Shown here one piece after another: positions 25,220 through 38,113 of a stretch of 64,000 nt of DNA (its first letter is position 1; each line of letters begins with the position of its first letter). The position numbers were made by a program, and so were the translations under genes. The stretch covers positions 2,169,501 through 2,233,500 of the forward strand of contig CAMQGK010000058.1 in the NCBI GenBank assembly GCA_947000775.1. The letters run 5' to 3'. This stretch comes from Pterois miles. Taxonomy: Eukaryota; Chordata; Actinopteri; Perciformes; Scorpaenidae. Below the pieces are notes generated by a model. It was not told the DNA's origin. It saw only the letters and a program-made list of their open reading frames with translations, and did not search any database.

Positions 25220-27002
25220 ATCTAAGACCTGATATTTCTAACAGTCGGAGTTCATTATGAAACTGTAGTGGGCCAGATGTCAGATCACTGGGATTTCCTT
25301 TCATTAGGCGACATAATGGCTGATTAGAAATGGATAAGGATCCAGAGCACACTCTGCAACACCAACTGAAAATGTGGATATGTTATTGTGTTTTTTTATT
25401 GGGCATCAACCTCACATTTATGCACATATTGTCAAAAAAAAGGCTTGAAGGGTGAATAAAAGCTTGACAGCTGCAGACCAGATTTAAACAAGAGCGAATC
25501 TGTAGAGTAAAATACACTTCTGACAGCCTCCAGTCTGGACATGCACAGGGTAGATGGGAAATGATTTTTTTTTTTTTTTGACTATATTGAAATATAGGGG
25601 CATTTGTGGGGATAAGGTGATTCACGACCCCAAAAAGAAAGTAGGACCTGGAAGACATGCCTCCAAAATGCCAAATCCCAAATGCGATACAGTACAGTTC
25701 TTACATTTGACTCTTGCTGAGACTCAGATGAAAAGATTGACTCCACTTTCATGTCATTTCATAAGGCAGTTAGGTAACATGCCTGACAACCGAGCAGGCT
25801 ATGAGAGCAGACAAGGAACAAGCAAAATAACAGACACATTTTCATCCTGGAGATGCAGCTGTCCTCAAAACCAAACCTGAATGGAACCAGGAAAACTTCC
25901 CCACTATGCCTGAACTGAGCTCTTCCACACTTGGTTTGGGATCTTGTATATTTTATTTTTACGTTAAAGCTATGCTGAGATACTTGGGCATCATCTGTAC
26001 AGACTAACTCTGTTACAGGTCAAAATCTTTCTCTGCCATATTTTTCAGGCCACGGTGACTTTCTTGGCTTGGGTGAAACCCGCTCAGCGACTCAAACTGC
26101 TGGGCTGACACTTTGACAGGCAAACTCCAGCCCATTGTGGCCTTGTGAGCGTTCAGGTCCAGGACAGGTATGTACATAGTGCTCCCTTTGGAATACATAA
26201 CCAATCCCCGTGTGGCAGCAAGACAAATCACCTATCAATACCCACCCTTGTAATTTGCACTACGAGGATCAAGACAAGTCTAAATGTGGCGGAGAGGGAG
26301 GTCATCGCGCTGCACCCCAGGCTGGCCATTACATCCAGTGTTTAATGGCCCAAAAGAGCAGTTGTCTGCCCCGTCCATCAGCGCCACAGATACCCATGCT
26401 GAGCAACGTAATACATCCCTGAGAGCTGCTGCTGCTGATTCAACGGAGAAGATTCACTGGACGCTGGTATTGATCTGTGACCCAGGCTTGTGCCCAAGAA
26501 TATCATTTTCTCCCATCAGGCGACAGTTAGACGACACCAGGCTCAGCAGCACCGACGGAGAGTGACTTTGACGACTGGATCTTTTAACTATATGCTGGTA
26601 TTAAAGTCAGCTGCAGCTGTGCGCCTACACCTGTAGTGAATACAGCTTCCTGTCTTTTTAGCAAGATGACATGGTGATTTTCTTTCTAACATAACATTGT
26701 ATATAAAAACCAGAGAACAAGAGTAGCATATTCCTGCTGTTTACCATTTATTTACAATTAAAGGACCACACCGGTGTTTTTGAAAGTGTTAGAATCATAC
26801 TGCCTTCAATTTTCATCGTATCTCATAGCGTGGTTAGCCAAAGATATTTGTATACATACTAACATTGAAAAAACACTTAAACAGCATAAGGGCTGACCAT
26901 CTCCACTCCTCCATCTATCAACCTGACAATTATGAATATTCCATACATTGAGATCGAGGATGTGTTATTTTAGTGTTCCCTTTTTTTTTGGAGCAGTGTA
27001 TG
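25220..27002. other. Non-coding; 26020-26560 possibly conserved
   Basis: 25566-25579 is a T tract. The 26020-26560 part is balanced in composition, free of recognisable repeats, and open on short frames only. It could be a conserved non-coding element but nothing in the sequence alone proves this. Confidence 0.35.
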
Positions 27003-27165
27003 TATATCATCCATCCAACCATCCATCTGCAACCACTTATCCCAGTGGAGGTGGTAGGGTGGAGGGGAAGGGGGGCTGGAGCCAATCCCAGCTGGCATTG
27101 GGAGAAGGCGGGTTAAATAGAGAGACAACCCACCACAGCCAATCACTTTCACGCCTACGGGCAAA
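27003..27165 (-). mobile_element. SINE family S2, truncated and diverged copy
   Basis: Begins 'catccatccaaccatccatc', 'tgcaaccacttatccc', then 'gctggagccaatcccagctg' and 'cacgcctacgggc'. An internal G-rich stretch and a deletion distinguish it from the younger copies. Confidence 0.75.
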
Positions 27166-27240
27166 AAAACGTTAAGTTGTGTGTGCTAGCTGTGCTGCAC
27201 TTGTCCTCCTTGATGACTTGGGGAATGTGGTATGTGCTGG

Positions 27241-27921
27241 CAGGGTTGGACTGGTCATCTGGCTTACAAGCATTTTCCCAGTGGGCCGATGTGCCTTTCG
27301 GGCCTGTCGCCGATATGTGTTTTTTCTATCTTCCTTCCTTTTCTGGGCTTTTAAAACAAGTAAATGGGCTTTACACTGGGCTGGCCTGGCCCAGTCCTAT
27401 CCTTAAACACCTCCTCCTTTGGGCTCTGTGCCGGCGGAGGAGAGCAGTATGCTTTGAGCTCGTGCTTAAGCTGTGGTCACCACAGCGAGCAGCGTCCAAA
27501 GTTGAGCTTTGCTTGATGCAGAGACAAGCTGTAGCAGTGCGATGCAAGCCCACAGAAATAATGTGTTTCAGAGGTGGCGTTGTCACGTTGTGTCTAAAAG
27601 CACCTTCAGTGAGTGAGAGAAACCTGTTCCCTACACCCAGTCTCAGCTGGTCTCCTGACCGTCCACCTCCACCTGTTCAAACTGTCCTATTCGCTGTAGT
27701 GTCCATCATTCTGTCAACATCATTATAGTTTTACTCCCTCAGACGTCTCCGCCTAAATGTCTCTGGTTATCTTCACTCGCTGCTGTTTTCATCTTGTCTG
27801 GACGTTTTTATCTGTTCCACGATTATTTTATCTTTGTAAGGTGTCAGGTGTCCAGATAGGCCCCACCAAATACAATGTAGTATTACTTTTTAGCATTTTT
27901 TATTCATTTTTTACTATTATT

Positions 27922-27967
<46 letters not shown>

Positions 27968-28376
27968 GAAGGAGTGAGAAATGGAGAGAACTAAGAGAAA
28001 GACTCCAGCAGGAGCAAAAATAAATGAAACTGCTGAATATTAGTTTATACCAGAGATTCACATGCCAAGTTCACACCAGAGGGGCCAATTATTTAGTTTT
28101 CTTTCCTTGGAGTTAAAGGTAAAATTACAAGTTTAACATAAAGTAATGTTGCAGTGAACTTATTATTTTGCTATTTTTACTCTTTTAAAGTCACCAGAAT
28201 GCAGGAAACATTACGATCCCCTTAAAACTGAGCAACGAAGTGCTAATCGTGAGCAAACTAGTTGTTGTTTGCACAGTTATATTGATGTGTGATCGATCCT
28301 GTGGGGGGTAGGTGGGGTAGGGGGGCCGGTCTGGGCCAGAATGCCAGGGCTGATTTATTGTCCCAGTCCAGCCCTG
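27241..28376. mobile_element. Non-autonomous hAT-type transposon, 1.14 kb
   Basis: The left end CAGGGTTGGACTGG and the inverted right end CAGGGCTGGACTGG are 13/14 identical. Flanks TGTGCTGG (27233-27240) and TGTGCAGG (28377-28384) form an 8-bp target duplication with one mismatch, the hAT signature. A (TAA)n array has expanded inside. The 183-codon + frame at 27177-27728 crosses the left boundary and is not a gene. Confidence 0.7.
27924..27967. repeat. (TAA)n microsatellite
   Basis: About 14 units, inside the hAT-type element. It is translated by a frame as a poly-Asn run, which is an artefact. Confidence 0.95.
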
Positions 28377-28384
28377 TGTGCAGG

Positions 28385-28864
28385 ATGTCTGCTGTTTATT
28401 TTTGACCCTGCAGGGTCAGACCATGGTTTTACCCAGATCAGCTGCATACTAGCTGGGTTAGCTTGGGCCCTACATCAGGAGGGATCTACGTCAGCAGACA
28501 CGCAGCGGTGAAAAGGAGGCGACGCAGCTCGCCAGCAGGGGAAAGACCTGCTGGTTCTGGTCTCTGGGAAAGGGGACAAATGCTGATTGATAGCGGCTCC
28601 ATCTGCATTCAGAAACAGTGTCAAACCACTAATTTCAGAGGGAAAGTGGCAAACATACATGTCGTTGTGTCTATCTATCAATCAATCGCGTAGGCAGCGC
28701 AGATGAGGCAGAGACACTTTGTTCAGTTGGGTTGCCATATTCTGCTGTCCAGAATAGCGGTTGATATGCGCATGCGCTAAAGGGTCCTTCTCAGCTCAGG
28801 TAGTGACCACGGCTCGTTTTAATCGAGTTATCAACAAGCTAATTGCAGAAACTCTGTTGAGAAG
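28385..28864. other. Non-coding; likely part of a hAT relic
   Basis: No gene found. It leads into the transposase fragment that follows. Confidence 0.35.
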
Positions 28865-28981
28865 ATGGTTAAAAGAGAAAAAGACGAGGAGTATGGTACT
28901 TTTCAGCAGCAATGGACAGAGGGATTAGCCTTTGTGGAGAGAGCAGGTTCTGCAGTGGGTCTAATATGCAATGATATTTAG
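28865..28981 (+). pseudogene. hAT (ZBED/Charlie-like) transposase N-terminal fragment
   Basis: ATG at 28865 opens 38 codons including TFQQQWTE, FVERAGSAVG and LICND before TAG. This matches the N-terminal start of Charlie-group hAT transposases ('TFQ-x-W-T-E ... F-V-x-x-x-G-x-A-x-C-L-I-C'), where the two Cys begin a BED-type zinc finger. Here the first Cys reads Gly and the frame stops before the His pair. It is followed by a terminal-like 'aaaaaggttccccagctctg' at about 29051. An internally deleted hAT copy is the simplest reading. Confidence 0.6.
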
Positions 28982-29089
28982 TTTTAAACATATTGTTTGG
29001 CTCTCACAGAATTACATTTAAACATATGTGGTGTTCATGGCTCTCTCAGCCAAAAAGGTTCCCCAGCTCTGGTCTAGGGTAACAATATC

Positions 29090-30074
29090 ACAACCTCCAT
29101 CACAGTAAATGAACTTACAGACATGACCATGTGGATCATTTATTTCACATTCTAGAGCCACTTCAGCCAAAACTCTCCTTTTTAAATTAAATGGATCTCT
29201 AAACACACGCCTTCATTTATCCATTACATAACAATGTTCAGGAATGGCACAGTTGTGTCTTCACATACGGTAGCTGGCAAACATAAACCGAGATGAGGGT
29301 TTCTTTTCCATTATCCTCCTTAAATTCATCTTAGGCACAGAAAGCTGCTCCTGAGGAGCATTAGATTATCCATGTTCATCAGCAAAGTCGGGATCTGCAT
29401 GCTTTGGGCTCTGGCTTCACTACGAGCTACAGCACAACTCATTACTGTCATGGGGAGTTTTGTCTCCTTTATCTTACTCAGTGGAAGGAGATGTTGAAGT
29501 GACAGGGCTCTGAACACTCACCTGTGATCAGAAAGGTAAAAATAAAACAACAGTGACAACAGTTTTTTTGCTAACTTTCCCACATCTTTCAAATGTGTTT
29601 AGCAGCTGAGAGCTTAAACAAAGTTCAGTGCATCTAGATGCTAAAAAGCTCAGTGTCAGAGTGCTGCAAGGCCAGTCGCTTCCTATGGATGAAATCAATC
29701 TCTCTGCTGTAGGATAATATAATGTCTTATTGCTTCCCAATATATTTCAGACGGAATACCTCCAACATGGTCTGATCATTGGTTAGCACTTCATCCAAGG
29801 ATGGATTATCAACTGGGTATCAGACTCCAAGGGGCCCCCTCTGAGCCCTCTGGGTCTCTGTAAAACAATATGGTTTATAACAAATAGATTCACTGTAACC
29901 TAATTTGGGATTATGCACTGCCAAGGCACCACATCAGCTGACATATTCAGGTAATTTATTTTTCCTTCCAAAAGGACACGTACTGTACATGATGAGGGTT
30001 TTCTGATCTGACAGCTATATCAGCAGGACGGCAGCCACAAATAAAATCATTATCGAACATCTGGCGTTAAGTTT
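29090..30074. other. Non-coding, nothing identified
   Basis: Short frames only. Confidence 0.4.
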
Positions 30075-30360
30075 TTGGTTTAGAGGTGGCTATTTTGGCG
30101 ATAGTCACTGTAGAAGTGCAGCTAATCTGGGTTTTAATGGTTCCCCGGCTTCAATCACAGCGATGGACCGAAAACACTGACCGATCACAGCATAACAGGC
30201 TTTTTCAGGAGGGGGCCTTAAAGAGTGTTTCAGACAGGGTGGAGGTGAATGTAAAAAATAATGTGCTTTTTGAACATACTGTAAAGGCATGAAAACTTTT
30301 TGTAGTAGAAACCCAAAATAAAAGTAGGGACCTGAAAAGGCGCCTAACGTCTCCTTTAAG
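30075..30360. repeat. Probable dispersed teleost repeat
   Basis: Wording such as 'tcaggagggggccttaaag', 'gtgtttcagacagggtgg', 'gtagtagaaacccaaaataa' and 'acgtctcctttaag' is typical of an abundant fish repeat. No second copy lies in the window, so this is from memory of the family rather than internal proof. Confidence 0.4.
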
Positions 30361-31989
30361 ACTTTAACGGGACACTGCTGTTGCCCTTTGTCAAAATCTA
30401 GATTTAACACCATTATTTGAACTGACGAGTGACATCCAGAGCATTAATATAGGATCTAACATCTATTGTCTGTGTTAAGATATAGAGGAGTAATGTCCAC
30501 CTGAACAGATGAAGTCTATCTCTCTGTCTGTATTGTAATCAGAGCTTCTCTGTGCTTTGTTTGTATAGCCGGGCTGGCCGTGCATGTCTTTAAGTGTATG
30601 AGCGTGCCCCACTGGCTAGCTCATGGCCGCCGCTCGGCACTGCTCTCCTACGGCGGTTACAGCTGATCCAACAACGCCGTCCTCTGTCAGCACTGCTTCA
30701 CTGCTGGTTCAGCTGTTGCCATGTTTAGAGTCATGTGGACGCAAGGCATATGATCTGAATTACATATTGAGCAAATTCAAATTAATTTATCTGTAATTAA
30801 CATTTGTAAATTGTAATTTTTGGTAAACTTTTTTTTGTTGCTAGCAGGTTAACCAGTCTGACTTCAACTTGTGCGAAGTTTTGTTCATCACAACATTTCC
30901 TGCCTTTATTTAATACAGAAATATTCAGTCAAACATGCTCTAAAGTCCTTTCAGGGCTTCCGACCTGTATGAACTGCATGTTGCAAACTTAAATCCCGTT
31001 TGTCAGCTCTGAAACCGAAGAAAGATGGGTTCACAAAACCACGGGTGGGGCACATAATATTCTTATGACATCTTTTTGATAGTTTCAACAACACGGGGTT
31101 CAACCACTGCACCTTGTTATTTTTCTTTCACGAGAAGTAATACAAATCTTACAAACAGAAAATAGGGCATGTGGATCTGAGGGCACACATCCAGCTGTAC
31201 ACAGTGGAATATGTTTAGAGTTTTGCGCAGGCTGTGATCATTCTCAGCATCTTGCATTATTCAGCTCCATGAACAGGTTTCTCCTTCCATGATATCCTTT
31301 GAACAAGCAGCATTTTGTTTACATCAGACTCAAGTAAATGTTTGAAGTGTCTTATAGCACCATCAAGCCAAGCTTCCTAATCTGGTATTCAGGTCTGTGT
31401 TTAGGCTCTAGTGGTTCAGGTCTTAATAACAGAGACCCATCTTTGATGAGAGCAACGCCATAATAGAATCTGAATATGTTTAAGTATGTATGCTGAACAG
31501 CTCATAATAAAGCCTCTCCACAATACACAAATAAAATATATTACATTTATATGCAAATTGGAAGCTGGTGGTGATAGCATGTTGCCAGCAGGTATTAAGG
31601 AATAAGCACATCTTAATGAAATACCTTCTGCTTGCTGGCCACAGTAGCTGCTCACTATTCAGCACCAAGTGGGTCACTTCTAGTTTTAATGTTGCTTGCT
31701 CACCTTTGACAAATTTGTTTAAAGGAGCAGAGAGAGTCTGCTGTTTTTTCCTGCAGCAGTAGGAAGGCAGAGAGGGCAGCGGCGGAGGCTCGGGCAGGAT
31801 TTGATGGGATGCCAGCGGGGGCACACAGGAAATCTTAAAACTGCAGAAACAACAACTGAGAACATGATACTCGGCAACAGATGCTGCTGCTGTGCTGCCC
31901 AGCCCTACTGCCTCCCAAACATGACTTCCTTCTAGCTGCCTGCAGCTCTTTAACTGATTACACTTAATATTTACACGTACTGAATATTA
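30361..31989. other. Non-coding, nothing identified
   Basis: The 31480-31824 minus frame (114 codons) has no recognisable domain and lies over mixed AT-rich sequence. Confidence 0.4.
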
Positions 31990-32115
31990 TCTAATGACGC
32001 CTTTCTGTCTGTCTGTCTGTGTGTCCTTTGCATATCTTGAAAACCATTTAGAGATAGATAGATAGACGTCACACTGCAGTGTTGAATTTGGTACAGTTTG
32101 GACATGCGCTCTAAA
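31990..32115 (-). repeat. Interspersed repeat family R1, copy 3
   Basis: On the minus strand: 'gtccaaactgtaccaaattc', 'aacactgcag', a small GATA/TATC run, then 'caagatatgcaaaggacaca' and (CAGA)n. It matches copies 1 and 2 but with a microsatellite expansion in the middle and end. Confidence 0.45.
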
Positions 32116-35100
32116 CAGCCACAGCTCATTTACTGCAGCTGATTTTATTACTGAACCTTTCTTATGTGCTAGCATATACGATGGAAGAATTGAACAAGCA
32201 TGTATTTCATTGGTGTGACTCTGAGTCCGTAAGCCGTGGGTGTGATTTAAGACTGCATGTCCCGGGAAGACTTGATTCTAACTTAGGACAATAATAGCAT
32301 TACTGCCAGCAAAATACCTCCACTAATTAAAGCCATGCTCTACTTCATAACGGCAGTGCTTATGTCAAAGCAGGTGACTAATACGCCTGTTTGGAAATTA
32401 CCTCTGTTAAGGTTGCATTCACACAAATCATATGGCAAGCTATTTTAACAGTTAATAGCTAAGCTTGACTATCTGGAATTAACATTACAGAGATCCACAA
32501 TTACATTTTGAGTTGTTACTAGTTATAATTACATTATGACAGTTATAGATATCTGTAATTCAGTTCTGACTGTCCTAAATAACAATTATCATTATGGCTA
32601 GTCAGAATTGTTGTATGTGACGTTGCTCATTCATGTCTTCTCATTGGATATCGGCCCAATAATCTGAACAGTGTTAGCAGAAGCTTTTGCTAATTTGGAT
32701 AATTCGGTAAAGTTGGAAAGATATTCACAGATTCAGACTTCCTGGATCAATAACGCATAAGCGAAACGTTGTAACACAAACGACGGCTGTTATTTCCCTC
32801 AGTAATAGGTGGAGACCAAAACGGAGCTAAATTAAAGAGTATTGCACTAAGAGTCATCAGGTGTCCATAAACACAACTCCAAATGAATGCTAATGTTCAT
32901 AGGTAGGTGACTGATTGCAAACACAGCAAATCTCTGAATTAACCAATGCTACTCTCTAACCTTTCCAAATGTTAAGTAGCACAATTCTGACCAAATTCAA
33001 TAATAAACTTCATTTGTATAGCACCTTTCATACAACATTGCAACTCAAAGCGTTTAGAAAGCAACATATATTTATCGAAAGCAACAAATCTGGAAAACAA
33101 CATAAATCCTTTCCACTAGTGTTAAAGTCTTGTGCTTCTTATCTCAGCCGTTGGCCTCAAGGCTGTTCTCATTCACTGTTCATAGCAATACCTACAAAAA
33201 GTTATGCTCTGTAATTCAGATATAACCCATGAAATAAATTCATATGTAATCCATTAAGTTGTGAACCAGGAAGTATATGGTGAGCGGGTCCAAAAACACC
33301 AGACTTTAACCACGGAGGCTGCTGTTCGTGTCCCGTGTGAAACCAGAAGTCAATGTTTGGTGCTTTTATTTGTCATATAACTTTCATAGTTAAGTAGTGA
33401 CACTTATATGTTAACCAAAACCACAACCTTTTCCGAAATCTAAGTATTTTCTGTTGCATAAACCTAACCAAGGTGTTTCCTGTGAAATGACTTTAGGTCT
33501 GTGCATCTATTGCTAAGTGGAAATTGACATGTTGTGGGAGAATGCATTAAAAATGAATGTGAGCTGTTGTATGTGGCCTCAACCTGCTTCCTGTATCTTC
33601 TATGCAGTATAACTGTCACTCGTCTTGGAACCTAAAAAAGTGTTGCTAGGCTGCAATGTCACCTCCTCCAAAAGATATTTGGTCATAAATTAGTACCACA
33701 TAAACCTATTTTATGAGACAGTGTTGCACTGCCATGTGATGCAGCACACAGGAAGAGACTCATCTAACATAAATGATTAATGTTTCTGGCTAAAGCTGTT
33801 TGTTCTGAATGATGCCTGCGAGTGAAATGACTGGCCTGTCGATAGACAAGAGGGAGCAACATCACCTACTTATGACAGTTTGGCTCTCACGTCAGTAAAG
33901 AGGAAGGCTCATCTGCAGGCTCCTGAATGTGGTGGCCATATGAAGTAAATATCGGCCAGTTGCAGACAAACAGCCAAATCCAACACATTTTTTACTTATC
34001 GGGCTAATTAACCTATCCGGCGCGAGGCTGTGGCTCCATATCACCAACCATCTGCTGACACGCTGTCTGCGCCATTACTGTCTCCTCCACCCACGTCTCA
34101 GCAGACACGCCACCCATCAATCACAATCTGTTGCTCTCACTCTCTCATGATTAAGGCCTTCTGCACCATCGCAGGCTAATTATTAATGAGAAGAACATGC
34201 AAAAGGATATATGGCTGGACAAAGATGACATCTGTTCATCTGCTGCCTCATGCTACATTTAGCCAGGAGGAGAAGGATGGTAAATATGAGTCTCCTGCAT
34301 GAAACTAACTGTAATGTCATTGTGCAGCTGGTAAACAATACAAAATACTTTTCACCACAGCAGAACCCTGTTCCTCTGCTTTTTCACATGGTGAACCCCA
34401 GGGGAAAAGGCCATTCATCTTAGCATAGAGAGTATCTGGTTCATTAAAACTTGGCTCTTAATATAGTTTTAAGGAAAGCAGATGAAGAGAATATTTATTA
34501 GTACCAGGTGTAAATGCAAAGGTCCAAGGGTTTCCACAAGGGTTTCCACCCGTGTACCAGTGTATTACAAGACTGAGTTGACTCCCTGACAGAGAGATTG
34601 TGGGGAAATTATGTATTTTCAAGATGTTTTCTTAACTAAAATGTGGTCGACAGGTAGCAAATTCTTTCAAAGAAAAAGTCGGTGTGTGGTTGAGAGACAG
34701 CGAAAGTGAGGGAGCATGTGTGTGATGGACTGACGGTGAGTATGAAGTCAGCAGGAACATTATAGTTGTGAAGGTAGCAGTGCAGTATGTGCACAGTTTA
34801 GGCTGTCAGTGAATAAATGCTACAACTCCTCAAGAAACAAGCCAAAGTTCCCGTGTATTGCTTTTTAAAGCGCTTTTATGCCAGTGTGTACAAAATAAAT
34901 AAAAAATATCAAAAATTACAAAGCCAAAATAACAAAATAGACAATACAATAATGCATACCAATCATTAACACATAAATGTGTGTGAAATGTGAAGCGAAC
35001 TATTCGCGCGGTGAAATTACATACAAAGTTGACGCAAAGAGGCAAATAGACGTGAATTTGAATAATTTGTGTTGCTTCATTCGCTTTGCCTGGCACAAAT

Positions 35101-37154
35101 GATGCCAGCTAAAATATTTGTAATTTTTCCTTTTTTTTTTTCCACTGGGGGAAGAAATTTGCATGACGCTATGTCGCGAAAGCCTATCAGTGTTAAGATT
35201 CTCGTCCTGTCGTCACCGACATCCTGATGTTGTTGAGTCAGAGACTCAGGACAAAGTTGTTGTGGCTGTTTGCAGGAACCCAGAGCTATCTCATATTTGT
35301 GAATTGTAATTGAGACCATACAAAACGTATTCATGCCAAGTTGACGTTATGTTGAGCAGTGCAGCAGCTTCAATGTGTTCAATGATTGACTAGTTGATCC
35401 CCATTCAGAAAACAATTTCAGCAGCATTTTGATCTGTTCATTGCAATTAAATCAGAGCACAATCTGTTTTTATTTTGGATTCATACTGCTGTAGCAATGA
35501 GTGGCGTGCTAGATGCAGTCAGTGGCATTATATGTGAATACAGTTCAGTGAAATTCACAGAGCGGTGCCGGCTGATGTTATGAACCCAAACACAATGGCG
35601 TTTGGCTTTCCCATATATCTGGGACTTCACAACATGCACAAAGCAGCAGCAGTGATTATTTCTGCTATGGTTGATGGTGGAACGGGCAGAAAGAAAAGAT
35701 GTTGTATGTAGGATACAAGCCCCTTCTCCTCCCCAGCATGTCTAACACTGGTGAGAAATGAACGGTCCAACTTGTACAAGCTTCAATTATGCTTTCCACA
35801 AGGACGGCCGCATGCACATGAGCTGACGTAGAATCACGATGAGGAAGCGTTTGAATCTTTCTTTGTGAAACAAACAGACATTCTCAAAGCTCTGCAAACT
35901 TTTCCATTTTCTCCACCCATCCACGTCTGCATAGTTAGAAAAATGTGCGCAGAGAAGCGAAAACCTGCCAAACAGAATCCCCGCTCTGATGGCGTGACGT
36001 CACTTTGGCCGTGCGGACACTCACAACACTTGCGGATGCAGCAAGCATCAATCAAGCATAAAACGAGGTAAAAATTTGCTCTGCACTTGTTGTGAATGCA
36101 ACATCAGGAGCAAAAATGGAGCGCAAAGCTTCTGTGTGTCAAAAAAAATGCCTTAAAAAACACAATAGTAGCTGGAGGTTTGATTGGAAACGTAGATGAA
36201 CTGTGTCATTACTTGCGAAGTTCAGGGTTGTGAAGCACCTAAGAACTGTTGGATTTTCAGCTCTCACCCCACTGAGCTCAGCATGTAGTGATCCTCTGCT
36301 TTCACCTTCCAAAACACATGCTGAGAAAGCTGGAGGAGGACACTCTGGCATACATGACTCTGTTGTCTGTAAAGCATCCGTTTCTGTGTTTTGGGACTAG
36401 CTCTCTGACGCCCTTATATTTCCCATTTTATTGCTGATAAACAGCATGGCGGCTCTGCACGGCACCGACAGCGTGGCTCTTCCTGTATTACAGCCCTGCT
36501 GAGGCAGGCTGGACTGTCCTTATGATGTCCCTATACAAACAAACTGTCAAACACCTCCTTCTTGCGTATCTGCACTTTGCATGTGGTAAGGGGAAGGTAA
36601 CCAGCGGGCTATGCTTTCAGAGACCAGTAAAAAGTAAAGGTATAAACTATGAAATATTCATGAAGTGCAAAGCCTTCAGCAAAGCCCCTCACAGCCTGTT
36701 ATGCTCTGGTGTAAGAAGCATTCATAGGTCTCTGGGAAAGTCATGACACACACCCGCAGATCCAGACGACCCTGTAAACTAGCTTCTTCCTCTGATTTTA
36801 AATGAGTACACTGTCCTGCTGACATTAACCAACAGACCCGCATAATATGGAAGATCTGAAATGCCTAAATGAAATAAATAAATAAATAATACAATACGCA
36901 TTGTTGTGTGTTTGCATTATAAGTTGTCTGCATTTGGTGATGGACATGGAGGATGGAAAAGGTTCCCACGATCACTGACAGAGTTGGTGTGAGAATTAAA
37001 ATGTGCACTGACAGTATAACACCAGCCATTATATTTTGGGTTTAATTATATTGTTGGTGGTCTTTGGCTGATGTGAGGCATTCATACTTTGCACTTTCCA
37101 GTCGCAGTTATGACTTGGAAGTTTATGTGAACATTACTTACAAATCCGTAACTC

Positions 37155-37158
<4 letters not shown>
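32116..37158. other. Long non-coding stretch; few recognisable elements
   Basis: About 5 kb without a supportable gene. 32998-33065 ('aaacttcatttgtatagcac', 'ctttcatacaac') looks like the end of a dispersed repeat. 33230-33490 resembles another old repeat. 34000-34280 is repeat-free with homeodomain-type TAATTA (34013-34018), TAATTATTAATGAG and an octamer-like ATGCAAAA and may be regulatory. The remainder gives no signal by eye. Confidence 0.35.

Positions 37159-37206
<48 letters not shown>
37159..37206. repeat. (TA)n microsatellite, about 24 units
   Basis: Uninterrupted TA run. Confidence 0.95.
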
Positions 37207-37207
<1 letters not shown>

Positions 37208-37523
37208 CATATAACATGAATGCAACATCAGTGCCAGAGGTGGTAGCCATGACAGAAAGCCTTTCACACTGACTGCTAGAGGAACACTACTCTGTTGTTT
37301 TAAGAGATAGATTTTGCTGCAAACAGACGCTTTAAGGGATCTGATGGGAAAATGATCAGTATCCTACATGTTGACAACTTAGCCATCTGTAGTCTTAGCT
37401 AGCTAGCGTTAGCTCACAATAAACACTTTAATACTGTAGAGGAGGATAAGCTAATGTTAATAAAGGTAGATAAAAATGTACTATTGCTGATGAAAGTTTA
37501 GAATACAAACCTTTTTAACTTAC

Positions 37524-38113
37524 AGGTACAACACATTATGTAATAACATCACATCATGTAATAACTAAATAAAATGCAAATACATTGTCACTTCATGATG
37601 TAATAATGCCTGGAATTTGTAATACACTGTCTGAAGGCAATATTGAATAAATTACCCTGCATTTTCTACAAATAGTCTAAAAATATTTAAAAAATGCAGT
37701 GCTGAGTTTTGTTGGTGTTGCACCTTCTTCCATGAAAATATAATATATGCATTATGTAATAACCAACCAGAATGGATGTCTTTGTTCATAAAAATGTTTA
37801 TTTTATGCATTCAAGCGTAAATCACACTGACTCAAAATTATGTTTAAAAGATACAGTTAGTTCAGAAGATTAGTAGATTATCTTTCATTGGCAAAAACTA
37901 CATTAAGTGTCATTATATTTCCTGACCTTCCTAAAATAGTAATCACTGTAATATGTTATATATTTATTACTAAATGAGGGGAAATTTATCGTATATTACA
38001 TTCAAGCTATTCATTACAAAATGCAGCAGATTATAGCAAAATGCAGGTGTTATTACATAATAAAGTTAAAATTGATCACATTTTATTGGGTTATTACACA
38101 ATGTGTCAACTGC
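37524..38113. mobile_element. MITE with ACACATTATGTAATAAC inverted ends
   Basis: The left terminus contains ACACATTATGTAATAAC (37531-37547). The right terminus holds its inverse with one mismatch (38090-38106), and CAG lies just outside each. The 590-bp interior is AT-rich with repeated 'atgtaataac' words and no coding frame. Target duplication and superfamily were not determined. Confidence 0.55.

Noticed and set aside
27177..27728. 183-codon plus-strand gene
   Set aside because: It starts outside and runs into a hAT-type element, and no domain is readable.
27924..27967. Asparagine-rich protein segment
   Set aside because: It is a (TAA)n microsatellite translated in one frame.
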